Source: Dyadobacter flavalbus (lineage in GTDB: Bacteria; Bacteroidota; Bacteroidia; Cytophagales; Spirosomataceae). From it: a stretch of 64,000 nt of DNA. Below are positions 9,427 through 18,670 of this stretch, piece by piece. Under the pieces are notes generated by a model. That model worked only from the letters and a program-made list of their open reading frames with translations. It searched no databases and had not been told where the DNA came from. The position numbers and the translations under genes were made by a program. Within the stretch, counting starts at the first letter, position 1. Each line of letters starts with the position of its first letter. The stretch spans positions 124,001-188,000 of the forward strand of contig NZ_VBSN01000049.1 of the NCBI RefSeq assembly GCF_006149045.1. The letters run 5' to 3'.

Positions 9427-10074
9427 TTAGCCATTCAGAATAAAAGGCAGTGAAACGTTCCTGTATTTACTCAGCTTCAACTGTTCTTTCATATTTTTAA
9501 ACGTTTCCAGTGGTCCCTGTGCAGCAAACAAATTAACGGCCCAAGCCGGAATGGCACCGCCCGGATCTACATGCAGGGTATACACGAGTTTTATCTGTCC
9601 GTTATTCACCGGCGTGATCACCCACATGCCTTTGGAACTCATGACCCTGACAGTCCCTTCCTTGTTCTGAACCATACCGGCAACAACCGGCCCGTCCACA
9701 GTCACTACCTTTGTTGCTTTGTCCTGCAATACCCGGAGATGTGCTACAAAATCGCGGTCTTCCAGCGGCCACGGCAGGCTGACCTCGGAGTAATAATAAA
9801 GTTCGGAGGGTGAAACTTTACGCAGCAGTTTGCACGATTTGGTTTTGTAAACCCAGTCCGTGGCAGCTTCCACGTCCAGCAGCAGCGCAACCAGTTCCGA
9901 TGCCTTTGCTTTCAGCACACATTCCACTTTAAGGGCCTTGATTTTCGATCCGGGCATGTACCGCGAAAAAACCCTGATCTCATCTTTTTCAGTAACCTTT
10001 TTCCAATTGTCTTCAGCGAACAGCGGGACAAAAAGAAAACAGAAAAACACGGTATGAACAAGGGTCTTTAACAT
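9427..10074 (-). CDS. exported START-domain lipid-binding protein
   Basis: A 215-residue protein with an N-terminal signal peptide (hydrophobic VFFCFLFVPLFA) followed by a START/SRPBCC fold from about residue 24 to 205. Features typical of bacterial START proteins are visible: IRVFSRYMPGS, a helix beginning ASELVALLLDVEAATDWVY, and SLPWPLEDRDFV. The fold forms a deep hydrophobic cavity for a lipid or sterol-like ligand; the ligand is unknown. The predicted location is periplasm or outer-membrane inner face. No neighbouring gene points to a pathway. The short upstream interval shows no perfect promoter consensus. Confidence 0.82.
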   Translation of the reverse strand: MLKTLVHTVFFCFLFVPLFAEDNWKKVTEKDEIRVFSRYMPGSKIKALKVECVLKAKASELVALLLDVEAATDWVYKTKSCKLLRKVSPSELYYYSEVSLPWPLEDRDFVAHLRVLQDKATKVVTVDGPVVAGMVQNKEGTVRVMSSKGMWVITPVNNGQIKLVYTLHVDPGGAIPAWAVNLFAAQGPLETFKNMKEQLKLSKYRNVSLPFILNG

Positions 10075-10375
10075 ACCGGTTTGAGTCTAAAACATCCTTT
10101 GCAATGACGGGTCATTCTGTTGCTGATTTATATTTAAGAATACTGTGAACGTGCCACTCAACGAATTTAATCTATTTTATCCGGGCTACCGGTTTATTTC
10201 CGTTTTTGCTGCGTTTTTTATCAAAGACAAAATGACGGCCGGCTTAGTCTGAACGTTTTTTTGCATGAAACCTGAAACTCTTTTCCTAGCTGTAAATCAG
10301 CAAAATACTGATGCATTCATTTCATTTTCCCCTGTTTGGTTTGTAACTTTATTCAGTAAACTTTATCCATTTCTT

Positions 10376-10954
10376 ATGCTTGCAAAAAGAACCCCTGCGC
10401 TGATTTTTGTATGCGCCGTAACGCTGTCGTACTACGGCTTGATACGGTGGAAGCACAAGTATGACCGGCCGTGGGCCTATGCAGCGGACCATGCTGCTCC
10501 GTTGCTGGTGGGCAAATGGCAGGGCCGGTTTAATGATCCCGATGGTGTCAGCAAGCAGATGGATCTGGAAATCACAGAACCGGAAGTAGATGACGACATC
10601 CTGAACCAGAGCAAAAGCAGAGGAAGGCGCGGGAACAGATCATTGAACTTTACCGGATCAGCCGTAATCACCAGCAGCCTCGGGACAGAAAAGAACCGGC
10701 TGGAAGGAAAGCTGGGGAATTCGGACGGACATGAAATCACCCGAATCAACTTTATTCCGGTGAATGAGAAAAAGCAGATCCGGGAGTCATTCAATGTAGC
10801 CGATACGGAGCCGGGCGGATTATGGCAGGGCGACAGTATTCAGCTCAAACTGGTATTCAACTATATTACAAAAACCGGGTCCGCTTTCTGGAGTTCGGGA
10901 GACGCCCGGTTTACGAAGCATACGCCCGTTACCTTGTACAGGAAAAATCCCTGA
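10376..10954 (+). CDS. hypothetical membrane-anchored protein
   Basis: About 192 residues from the ATG at 10376. An upstream ATG at 10265 would add 37 residues of mixed composition and is less likely. One N-terminal hydrophobic helix (ALIFVCAVTLSYYGLI) is followed by basic residues, suggesting a membrane anchor or uncleaved signal with the rest in the periplasm. The body is beta-rich: it opens with LLVGKWQGRFNDPDG and contains FTGSAVITSS, which looks like a small lipocalin- or jelly-roll-like barrel. A charged loop of Lys, Ser and Arg lies near the middle. I do not recognise the family. The 300 bases before it contain no other gene. Confidence 0.6.
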   Translation: MLAKRTPALIFVCAVTLSYYGLIRWKHKYDRPWAYAADHAAPLLVGKWQGRFNDPDGVSKQMDLEITEPEVDDDILNQSKSRGRRGNRSLNFTGSAVITSSLGTEKNRLEGKLGNSDGHEITRINFIPVNEKKQIRESFNVADTEPGGLWQGDSIQLKLVFNYITKTGSAFWSSGDARFTKHTPVTLYRKNP

Positions 10955-11182
10955 CCGTATCAGATTACCGTATTTTACCGATAAACAATTGCCCCGGCTT
11001 ACTGTTTTCCACACACTGGTTTTTACAGGATAACGTCTGCTTCCTGCCCTCCGGAACATCGCCCCCTCCTATTCTTGCCGCTTGCTAAAAACCGGTTTCA
11101 TTATGCCGGCAAAAAGAAGTATCCTATTCATTTCAAAGACTTTACAATGAAGTAACTTTTAACCATCCAGACTCACATGCTT

Positions 11183-14100
11183 ATGAAAAAATTACGATCG
11201 TTTTGGGTCATATGTCTGATCAGTATACAATCCCTGCTGGCGCAGCAAGGTGCTCTGGTAAAAGACATTAACGTAACGGGATCGGCAAGCGGGTTCCGAA
11301 TTTACGAATCAATCGTGGTAGGTGATCTGATTTACATGATTGCCGATGACAGCTTTCAGAACAAAGGATTATGGAAAAGTGACGGTACGGCCGAGGGAAC
11401 AGTACTTGTAAAGGAAATAGAAGGCATGAACCCTGCCAATCTGATCAGTGCCGGCAACATGATCTATTTTGTTGTTTCCAATTCCATCGGGGCCGCCTAT
11501 TTGTGGAAAAGCGATGGTACTCCGGAAGGCACCGCCTCTTTGCAGCAAGTAGACAGTGATGTTGTTAATGTACAAACGGGCACCAGGTTTCTTGTCAATG
11601 TAAATGGTACGCTTTACTTTTTTGGTCAGGGCGGATTGATGAAAACAGATGGAACGACTGCCGGGACTGTACTGCTGAAACCGCTGGACAGATGGGAACA
11701 AGCCAGGATTATAGACATGGCCAATGTGAATGGCAAGTTGTTTCTGATTTTATACGAGAATCAGGTCCGTCGACTTTACAAATCGGATGGCACTGCGGCA
11801 GGAACGGTTCCCGTGCAAACCAATACTGATTTTCAGATTTACGAACCACTGGCAGCCGTAGGCAGTAATCTCTATTTCAGAGGGCTGGCTGGTGAGAGCA
11901 GAGGATTATTCAAGGCCAGCGATACGAGTCCGGTGACTAAGGTTAAAGAATTCAGTTTTTTCTTATCAAACTTTACGGACGCAGGGAACATCTTTTATTT
12001 TACGCATGACCAGAGAGAACTCTGGAAATCGGACGGAACGGCTGCCGGCACGGTACTCGTCAAAAACATCAATACAGGTGCACCTTCTGATCCTTCCATG
12101 TTTACTGCGGTGAACGGGCAACTTTATTTTGTAATAAATGACAGTACTTACGGCCGCGAACTATGGAAAAGCGAAGGTACGGCTTCTACGACTGCAATGG
12201 TCAAAGACATCCGGCCGGGCGTTACAGGCTCCGGTATCAGGGAACTAACCGCCGTGGGCAGCAAGGTTGCCTTTGTAGCCAATGACGGTTCCGGTGAAAA
12301 GCTGTGGCAGAGCAACGGAACGGCAAGTGGTACCAAGGTGCTGGCCGACATGCCTGCTTCCAGGCTTCTGAATGTTCATGGCACTTTATACTTCAACGGC
12401 AATGCAGGCGGCGGTCTGGAACTTTTCAAAAGCACCATGGTCACAGGCGGAACCAGCCAGGTCACCGACATTGCCAAACCGGAATCCATACCGCTTGGTT
12501 TTACAGAAATAAACGGCATTTCGTACTTCTCTGCGGATGACGGTATTCATGGCCGCGAGTTATGGAAAACGGATGGCACTGCGGCCGGTACGGTACTGGT
12601 CAGTGATGTAACCAGTGGAAAAAGCGGCTCCAGTCCCGAGCTGATCACCAATGTAGGCGGAACCGCTTTCTTTACAGCCGGCAACGGCTCACAGGTGCAC
12701 AGCCTGTGGAAAAGCAACGGAACAGCTGCCACAACCGTCAAGGTCAAGGATTTTACCAAGGCAGACATCCTGAAAGGGCTGATCAATGTGAACGGTACGC
12801 TGTTTTTCGGCGTGCTCAACAGCAGCGGCCTGCAGCTATGGAAAAGCAACGGCACCACAGCCGGAACTCAGCTGATCAAAACCATTCCGCAGACAACCGA
12901 TTTTGCACCGGTAACCATGAACGGCCAGATTTTCTTCGGTGCATACGACGGCATCAACAGTGTCGAACTCTGGAAAAGCGACGGAACAACCGCAGGTACC
13001 ACGCTGATCAAGGATGTAGCGCCCAACAGCGGACAAAGCATATACACTTCCATTGCCGTAGCCGGTAATTATGTTTATTATATTTCCATAGCTTATACCA
13101 ACGGGCCAAAAATCATTCTGGTAAAAAGCGACGGCACTGCCGCAGGGACAACAGTGGTCAGGAACATCAAAGAACATCTCACCTCCCGACTTACGGCAGT
13201 TAACAATCTAGTTTATTTTATTGAATTCAACGGCAGTGCCTTTGATGATTACCCGGGCGAGGAATTATGGCGGACAGACGGCACCGAGCAAGGCACCTTC
13301 CTGTTGACGACAATGCGAACGTACGACTATGAAAACCTTCTGACCCATAACATGACGGCTGTGAACGGCATCTTCTACTTTGTACCTCATGAAGAAGAAC
13401 AACTCTGGAAAAGCGACGGCACGGTGGAAGGTACCCAGCCAGTCAGAACCATCGGGTCGATGGAAAACGGCGCATCCATCCGGCATACGGCTGGCATAGG
13501 AAATACTTTGTACTTTACTACTTCGGACGGGGTCAACGGCCTTGAACTCTGGAAAACGCAGGGCACATCCGAATCCACCAGCCTGGCCTACGAAATGACT
13601 CCGAACGGTTCCACGATATTCTACGAGCTGGCAGCCCTGAATAACCAGCTTCTGATTTCGGCCGACAACGGCATGTACGGTGCCGAGCTGTTCAAATACC
13701 AGGATGCGGCAGTCCAAGCCGCAGTCCGCATCAATGCTGGCGGACAGGCCTATGCTGCTTCCAGCTCGCGGCAGTTTACTGCCGACGCGTATTACGACGG
13801 CACAACCCGTATCTCCCATGCAGCCAGCGGCGATATTCTCAATACCACGGATGACCAGCTCTACAAAGAACAGCGGCTCGGGCAGGCGTTCAGCTACCAA
13901 ATCCCCGGGGTAAACGGAACGGTGAACGTGGTGCTGCATTTTGCCGAGATTTACTGGGGCGTGCCGGCCCGCACCAGCTCGCCCGGCGCAGGAAAGCGCC
14001 GCTTCAACGTAGACATTGAAGGAAGCCGAAAGCTGACCAACTACGACATCTTTACGGCAGCCGGCGGGGCCATGCGCGCCAGAACGGAAACATTCACCGT

Positions 14101-15001
14101 CCATGTAACGGACGGAACACTCAACATCAATTTCCAGAGCGGCGCAGCCGACCAGCCCATCATTGCTGCCATTGAAGTAGTGCCGGCCCGGCAGGTGACA
14201 CTTGGCCCGGTTGCCGATGCGTATGTGCGCAATACGCCCTATGAAGCAGCCAACTTCGGCAAGGAAACGGTTCTGGACGTAAAAACAGGCAGTCTGCCGA
14301 GCTATCAGCGCCATGCATTCCTGAAATTCTCGCTGGCCAGTGTCAGTCAGGTCCATTCGGCAAAGCTCAGGATTTATGGTTCCAATGTGCAAAGCAGTAC
14401 TTCAGGCAGCATTTCGGCTTATGGCGTCACCAATGATGCCTGGACAGAAACGGGCATCAACTGGTCGAATGCGCCGGCAGGCTCGGGCGCTGCATTGGGG
14501 ACCGTGAATGTAAACGGTACGGCCAAATACTATGAAATAGACGTCACTTCCTTTGTAAAGTCCCAGCTGGCAACAGATAAAACAGTAAGCCTGATGCTGA
14601 CCAATCCGGCAAACCAGAACCTGCAGTTCTCTTTCAACAGCCGGGAAAACACGGCCAACAAACCTCAGCTTCTGATCCGTCTGACAAACCCGGATGCAAG
14701 GCTAAACAGTGGAGACGAGCCTCTAACAGCCGCAACACAGGAATCAGCATCGGGCATTTACCCGAACCCGGCAGCAAAACGGTTTACAGTCAGCATATCA
14801 GAAAACCACAAAGGAAATGTAAGTCTTCAGCTGACCAGCCTGACCGGAAACAGCTTCCCGGTCACTACACCGGAACCGGTCCGGCCGGCTTCAAAAATCG
14901 AAGTGGATATTTCTGCCATATCTGTAGCAAACGGCATGTACATCATGCAGATTCAGTCGGAAGCATTGACAGAAACGGTCAAGGTGTTTATCAAAGAGTA
15001 A
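11183..15001 (+). CDS. giant secreted ELWKxDGTxxGT-repeat protein with malectin and DNRLRE-type domains and T9SS signal
   Basis: About 1272 residues from the second ATG (11183), which opens a canonical signal peptide (MKKLRSFWVICL...SLLAQ); 11177 would add two residues. Residues ~20-840 hold about seventeen repeats of the hyper-periodic motif ELWKSDGTxxGT, one per 45-55 residues, likely propeller or solenoid blades. Residues ~842-1004 match a malectin-like carbohydrate-binding domain (RINAGGQAYAA, LHFAEIYWG, FNVDIEG). Residues ~1005-1170 match the DNRLRE/CBM96-like beta-sandwich (ADAYVRNTPYEAANFG, LKFSLASV). The last ~85 residues form a type A T9SS sorting domain (IYPNPAAKRFTVSI, NGMYIMQIQS, VKVFIKE). 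It is probably a surface adhesin or glycan binder. A strong terminator follows. Confidence 0.88.
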   Translation: MKKLRSFWVICLISIQSLLAQQGALVKDINVTGSASGFRIYESIVVGDLIYMIADDSFQNKGLWKSDGTAEGTVLVKEIEGMNPANLISAGNMIYFVVSNSIGAAYLWKSDGTPEGTASLQQVDSDVVNVQTGTRFLVNVNGTLYFFGQGGLMKTDGTTAGTVLLKPLDRWEQARIIDMANVNGKLFLILYENQVRRLYKSDGTAAGTVPVQTNTDFQIYEPLAAVGSNLYFRGLAGESRGLFKASDTSPVTKVKEFSFFLSNFTDAGNIFYFTHDQRELWKSDGTAAGTVLVKNINTGAPSDPSMFTAVNGQLYFVINDSTYGRELWKSEGTASTTAMVKDIRPGVTGSGIRELTAVGSKVAFVANDGSGEKLWQSNGTASGTKVLADMPASRLLNVHGTLYFNGNAGGGLELFKSTMVTGGTSQVTDIAKPESIPLGFTEINGISYFSADDGIHGRELWKTDGTAAGTVLVSDVTSGKSGSSPELITNVGGTAFFTAGNGSQVHSLWKSNGTAATTVKVKDFTKADILKGLINVNGTLFFGVLNSSGLQLWKSNGTTAGTQLIKTIPQTTDFAPVTMNGQIFFGAYDGINSVELWKSDGTTAGTTLIKDVAPNSGQSIYTSIAVAGNYVYYISIAYTNGPKIILVKSDGTAAGTTVVRNIKEHLTSRLTAVNNLVYFIEFNGSAFDDYPGEELWRTDGTEQGTFLLTTMRTYDYENLLTHNMTAVNGIFYFVPHEEEQLWKSDGTVEGTQPVRTIGSMENGASIRHTAGIGNTLYFTTSDGVNGLELWKTQGTSESTSLAYEMTPNGSTIFYELAALNNQLLISADNGMYGAELFKYQDAAVQAAVRINAGGQAYAASSSRQFTADAYYDGTTRISHAASGDILNTTDDQLYKEQRLGQAFSYQIPGVNGTVNVVLHFAEIYWGVPARTSSPGAGKRRFNVDIEGSRKLTNYDIFTAAGGAMRARTETFTVHVTDGTLNINFQSGAADQPIIAAIEVVPARQVTLGPVADAYVRNTPYEAANFGKETVLDVKTGSLPSYQRHAFLKFSLASVSQVHSAKLRIYGSNVQSSTSGSISAYGVTNDAWTETGINWSNAPAGSGAALGTVNVNGTAKYYEIDVTSFVKSQLATDKTVSLMLTNPANQNLQFSFNSRENTANKPQLLIRLTNPDARLNSGDEPLTAATQESASGIYPNPAAKRFTVSISENHKGNVSLQLTSLTGNSFPVTTPEPVRPASKIEVDISAISVANGMYIMQIQSEALTETVKVFIKE

Positions 15002-15020
15002 AACCTGAAATCAATATCCT

Positions 15021-15062
15021 ATAGGGCAGCGGAGCACGAATGCTCCGCTGCCCTATTTTTTT
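15021..15062 (+). terminator. strong intrinsic terminator after the ELWK-repeat gene
   Basis: A perfect 16-bp stem (arms 15021-15036 and 15041-15056, beginning ATAGGGCAGCGGAGCA) closes a CGAA tetraloop and is followed directly by a run of Ts. It sits 20 bases after the stop codon at 15001. Confidence 0.93.
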
Positions 15063-15066
15063 ACAA

Positions 15067-15220
15067 ACCCTTTTCCTGACTTTGATATACCGTGAAATGC
15101 ATTTCACAGATAAAACTTCTCACTTTTCACAAAAGACTTCTCACCCTTTTCCTGACTTTGAAATACCGTGAAATGCATTTCACAGATAAAACTTCTCACT
15201 TTTCACAAAAGACTTCTCAC
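15067..15220. repeat. 76-bp tandem duplication containing a 16-bp palindrome
   Basis: Two copies of a 76-bp unit (15067-15142 and 15143-15218) differ at one base (GATATACC against GAAATACC). Each holds the perfect palindrome GTGAAATGCATTTCAC and, toward its 3' end, heptamers TTCTCAC, TTTTCAC, AAAAGAC, TTCTCAC. The array ends about 90 bases before the ECF sigma gene at 15310, so the palindromes could be operators. A related partial copy lies at 5087-5117. Confidence 0.85.
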
Positions 15221-15309
15221 AAAAACAAAAAAACAATTTTTCCGCACATCCATACAACCTTTTCCGCTTCTTGCGGCCTCTTTCATACAGATCAACCAAA
15301 AGATTGAAT

Positions 15310-15819
15310 ATGACCTCGGAGGCAGAACTCATTTCCGGATGCCTTTTACATGACCGGGCTGCCCAGCGGCAGTTGTACGACCGGTACAAAAATGCGATGT
15401 ATACGCTTGCGTACCGGATTACAGGCGATTTTGATGATGCCAACGATGTACTTCAGGATTCTTTTATGGACGTGTTCCGGCATCTGGACCAGTTTCGCGG
15501 GGAAGCTGCGCTGGGCGCATGGATCAAACAGATCGTAATAAGAAAATCGACTAAAAAGAAAAAAATGGTGCTCTGGCAAAACCTGGATGAATACACCGGC
15601 GAAAGCATTGACTGGAATGAAATAGAAATCAATACGGCGCACCTGGAATCGGCGGTACTTTCCCTTCCGGACGGGTTCAGGGCCATTTTCGTGCTGGCGG
15701 AAGTGGAAGGTTACACGCACCGCGAAATTGCAGTGATGCTGAATATTTCGGAAGGAACGTCCAAATCCCAATTGTTCCATGCCAAAAGAAAGCTGCGCAG
15801 AATGCTTTCACCAAAATGA
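15310..15819 (+). CDS. ECF RNA polymerase sigma factor
   Basis: A 169-residue sigma-70 family member with region 2 (YDRYKNAMYTLAYRITGDFDDANDVLQDSFMDVFRHL, about residues 25-60) and region 4 (LPDGFRAIFVLAEVEGYTHREIAVML and the helix SEGTSKSQLFHAKRKLRRML, about 115-168). The start at 15310 (MTSEAELISGC) fits the family; an upstream in-frame ATG at 15271 would add non-conserved residues. It is the first gene of a four-gene block (sigma, putative anti-sigma, DUF4097-like, outer-membrane protein) with intergenic gaps of 9-18 bases, so one transcript is likely. A cell-envelope stress regulon is the natural reading of this context and is inference. Confidence 0.9.
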   Translation: MTSEAELISGCLLHDRAAQRQLYDRYKNAMYTLAYRITGDFDDANDVLQDSFMDVFRHLDQFRGEAALGAWIKQIVIRKSTKKKKMVLWQNLDEYTGESIDWNEIEINTAHLESAVLSLPDGFRAIFVLAEVEGYTHREIAVMLNISEGTSKSQLFHAKRKLRRMLSPK

Positions 15820-15828
15820 ATAACCTTT

Positions 15829-16401
15829 ATGGAAAAGAATAACCACTTGTTAAAAAATGCACTGGCAAAGCTTCCGGATTATACTCCAGATGAAAGTTGC
15901 TGGGATTCGCTGAGCCGGAATCTGGATGAGCTTCCATTGAAAACGGCGCTGAAAAAGCTTCCGGAATATGAACCCGACGAAATGCTTTGGGAAATGATCG
16001 GCAGCAAACCGGCGGTAAAAAAGAATTTGAACATCCGGCAATATGCCGCAGCTGTCATTTTGATTGCCGGTATGGCCGGCGTATGGCTGCTGGGAAAAGA
16101 CAATGAAAAACAGATTGCATTCTCACAGGAAAAGCAGGACAAACGCCTGCAGGCCACTGCAGAACAAATTACCGATCAGGAATATCAGAAGCTGAAAGCC
16201 TATTGTGAAACGGAAACGCTGATCTGCACCAGCAAGGATTACCGGCAGCTGCAGCATGAATATGAAAAGCTGGCAGGAGCCGCGGCGGAACTGCAGGAAG
16301 CCATTGGTGCATACAACACCGAACCGGAACTGGTGCGCCAGTTTGCAACCATTGAACAGCAGAAGGCCGAAGTATTGAACAAAATGGCCGAAATGATCTA
16401 A
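15829..16401 (+). CDS. putative anti-sigma factor, single-pass membrane protein with duplicated N-terminal motif
   Basis: A 190-residue protein 9 bases behind the ECF sigma gene. Its cytoplasmic part holds two copies of a short motif, LAKLPDYTPDESCWDSL near residues 12-28 and LKKLPEYEPDEMLWEMI near 39-55. One transmembrane helix follows (YAAAVILIAGMAGVWLLG, about 69-86), then a periplasmic Glu/Gln-rich, probably coiled-coil region to the end. It lacks the HxxxCxxC zinc motif of ZAS anti-sigma factors. Position, topology and size suggest it restrains the sigma factor through the duplicated motif. It is otherwise unrecognised. Confidence 0.65.
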   Translation: MEKNNHLLKNALAKLPDYTPDESCWDSLSRNLDELPLKTALKKLPEYEPDEMLWEMIGSKPAVKKNLNIRQYAAAVILIAGMAGVWLLGKDNEKQIAFSQEKQDKRLQATAEQITDQEYQKLKAYCETETLICTSKDYRQLQHEYEKLAGAAAELQEAIGAYNTEPELVRQFATIEQQKAEVLNKMAEMI

Positions 16402-16412
16402 ATCGTAAAAAC

Positions 16413-17306
16413 ATGAAACCATTTTCATATCCAAAATCCCTGACATGCTGCTTTCTGCTGGTCTGCCTGGCAGTCGGGAGCGTGAGCGCGCAGGGCGTTC
16501 TTCAGGTTGCTACCAAAACCATTGAAAAGACAGTTAAAGCTTCTTCGGTACGCACATTGTACATCAGCGCAGAAAAAGCGGATGTTGAAATCACAGCCTG
16601 GGACAAAACAGAAATTTCAATCGTCATGGAATTATCGGCCCGGCATCCCGATAAAAATACAGCCGCTACCGATCTTTTCAAGGTAAAGTATATAGCAGAC
16701 CGTAACGGCAAGGATTACTTTTTACGGAATTATATCGTGTTGAAAAACGGCGAACAAAAGCCGGTTTCCAATCTCAGAACGCGTTACACGATCCACCTTC
16801 CGGCGGCATGTGCCGTGGACCTGAAAAATTCCTTTGGGACGGTCAAGCTGAAAGGCCTGACAAATAACTTGCAGCTCAAAGCCGATTTCTGCACAACCAA
16901 TCTTGCGGACTTGCGGGGAAAAGGGCAGATGAATACCGCTTTCGGTGAGCTGAAAGGCGATGAACTGTCCGGTGAATTTTCCTTTTCAAGCGATCATACC
17001 AGACTGTTACTGGAACGCCTTGCGGGCAGTATCAAAGTAAATGCGGAGTACGGAAATGTTGAAATGCATCCGACCGGCGAACTATCGAGCCTTTCAATCC
17101 GGTCCAAAAAAGCGGAAATTGCCTTGATGACAAAGAACTGGCAGCACTTCGACTATGCCATTAACAGCGCCTACGCCACGATGAAACTTCCGAACGGCTT
17201 CAAATGGAAACGCAATACGGCCGACTTTAAAGAAGCATTTTTCTCTAAAAACCAGTTGGCCAACGTTGACATCAATGCTGAATTCGGGCAGGTGACCATC
17301 AAGTAA
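16413..17306 (+). CDS. exported DUF4097-like beta-repeat protein
   Basis: A 297-residue protein with a signal peptide ending VGSVSAQG. The rest is beta-rich and reads like DUF4097-type proteins. It opens with a conserved block (VRTLYISAEKADVEITAWDKTEISIVMEL) and then has repeated strand-turn units such as VDLKNSFGTVKLKGL, MNTAFGELKGDEL, VNAEYGNVEMHP and VDINAEFGQVTIK, suggesting a right-handed beta-helix or stacked sheet. Its function in the periplasm is unknown. Similar proteins often sit in ECF or PspC-type stress operons, in keeping with the two genes before it. It is 11 bases downstream of the putative anti-sigma gene and 18 bases before the next gene. Confidence 0.7.
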   Translation: MKPFSYPKSLTCCFLLVCLAVGSVSAQGVLQVATKTIEKTVKASSVRTLYISAEKADVEITAWDKTEISIVMELSARHPDKNTAATDLFKVKYIADRNGKDYFLRNYIVLKNGEQKPVSNLRTRYTIHLPAACAVDLKNSFGTVKLKGLTNNLQLKADFCTTNLADLRGKGQMNTAFGELKGDELSGEFSFSSDHTRLLLERLAGSIKVNAEYGNVEMHPTGELSSLSIRSKKAEIALMTKNWQHFDYAINSAYATMKLPNGFKWKRNTADFKEAFFSKNQLANVDINAEFGQVTIK

Positions 17307-17324
17307 ACACAGTCTCAAACCTTT

Positions 17325-18578
17325 ATGAAAAACATTCTGAGCCCTCTTCTGTTTTTGTTCTTTTACCAGTTATCCTATGCGCAGGACAGCATTCCGATTA
17401 CATTCCGGCAGGAAACCGACACGCTGGTGAAGCAGCATTTCATCGACCGTTATGAAAATGTTTTTATGACCAAAGTCCCTACAAGGCAAATGTTCAAGGC
17501 CACAGCGGCCGGATCGGAAATACAGGGCAGCGGAATCAACTTTGGTTATGAGTACAAACTGCTTCCTTCATTGTCGGTGGAAGCGTCCGTTTATTCCCAG
17601 CTCAGTCCGTTCAATACCGGCGTTGCAAGTGAATTGCTGCATTTCAACTGGAAACAGGTTAATTTGTGGGGAAATGCCAAAGCGCGCTGGTATTACAATA
17701 TGAACAAGCGGATCGAAAAAGGACTGAATGCGAACAATTTCAGCGGTGCTTACATCGGCTTTACCTATGAACAATCGCTGTATCTCCGGAATTCGTACTC
17801 CAATAAAAACACGGGCAGACTAGGCTTGCTTTACGGATTTCAGAGCCGGTTTTTCAATCATGGTTTTATAGACTTTGCTGTGGGGCTTTACAATAAAGAA
17901 GCCGGTCAGTTTACTTTCTTTGAGCAGCACCAGGGCTTTTTCAGGTTCAACAATTTTGTACTCGGCACGCAGGCCAACATCGGCATTGCACTCGGCGACT
18001 GGAAAAAATCAGCAACATCGCCTTTATGCGACGTGATCGTTTGCGACGAACTGATCCATGATCAATTCAAGATGGAAATGCCGAATATCGCAATCGGTCT
18101 CCAGCACCAGATCGCAAGAGGAAGCTTCGCCTATGAGCGGAAACTCGGAGACAGCCCGCTTTCCCTTCAGGCCAATCTGGTATATTCATTCTACAACCAC
18201 AATCAAACCGGCCTCTACCACGATCAGTTTACGTATGCCAGTGCCGGTCTGGAATTCCGGTATTATTTCCTGCAGAAATACAGGATGCGGCGCGGCAAGG
18301 CAGGAGGCAATTTTTCCGGGCCGTATGCCGGGCTGAAAAGCAATTACGGCATTAACGTGTACAAGTCAGGATCTGCTTTCCAGCCAGAATTTCATCGGGA
18401 TGAAACCTTCCGCAGCCTTACCAATGCATTGACATTGGGTTATCAGCAAAGGCTTTTCAAGAGAATTTATATAGACGGCTCCCTCTCTTACCAGAAAACA
18501 CGTAATTACGGCTACCGCTACTCCGGCGATTCACGACCGGTATTGATGTCGAAAATAGCGGTCGGATTTACGTTCTGA
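17325..18578 (+). CDS. predicted outer-membrane beta-barrel protein, last gene of the ECF operon
   Basis: A 417-residue protein with a signal peptide (FLFFYQLSYAQ) and many alternating aromatic/polar strands (GSGINFGYEYKLLPSLSVEASVYSQL, AYIGFTYEQSLYL, AGLEFRYYFLQKYRM), ending in VGFTF with a terminal aromatic residue. This pattern fits an outer-membrane barrel of about 14-16 strands. A hydrophilic loop with two Cys (SPLCDVIVCDEL) lies near residue 230. No named family is recognised. As the fourth gene of the sigma operon it may be the envelope component under control, or part of the sensing. Confidence 0.6.
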   Translation: MKNILSPLLFLFFYQLSYAQDSIPITFRQETDTLVKQHFIDRYENVFMTKVPTRQMFKATAAGSEIQGSGINFGYEYKLLPSLSVEASVYSQLSPFNTGVASELLHFNWKQVNLWGNAKARWYYNMNKRIEKGLNANNFSGAYIGFTYEQSLYLRNSYSNKNTGRLGLLYGFQSRFFNHGFIDFAVGLYNKEAGQFTFFEQHQGFFRFNNFVLGTQANIGIALGDWKKSATSPLCDVIVCDELIHDQFKMEMPNIAIGLQHQIARGSFAYERKLGDSPLSLQANLVYSFYNHNQTGLYHDQFTYASAGLEFRYYFLQKYRMRRGKAGGNFSGPYAGLKSNYGINVYKSGSAFQPEFHRDETFRSLTNALTLGYQQRLFKRIYIDGSLSYQKTRNYGYRYSGDSRPVLMSKIAVGFTF

Positions 18579-18670
18579 GGTTTTCACTTATTGCAGTTCA
18601 TTAAAAAGAACAAACGATGCCCATGCCAATTTAAAAGCAATTTTCACATTGGTCATCAAGCATTTTAGTC

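Noticed and set aside
13265..14392. Long minus-strand reading frame of 375 codons
   Set aside because: It lies fully opposite the ELWK-repeat/malectin gene, has Cys- and His-rich low-complexity composition and no recognisable domain; the plus-strand frame is clearly coding.
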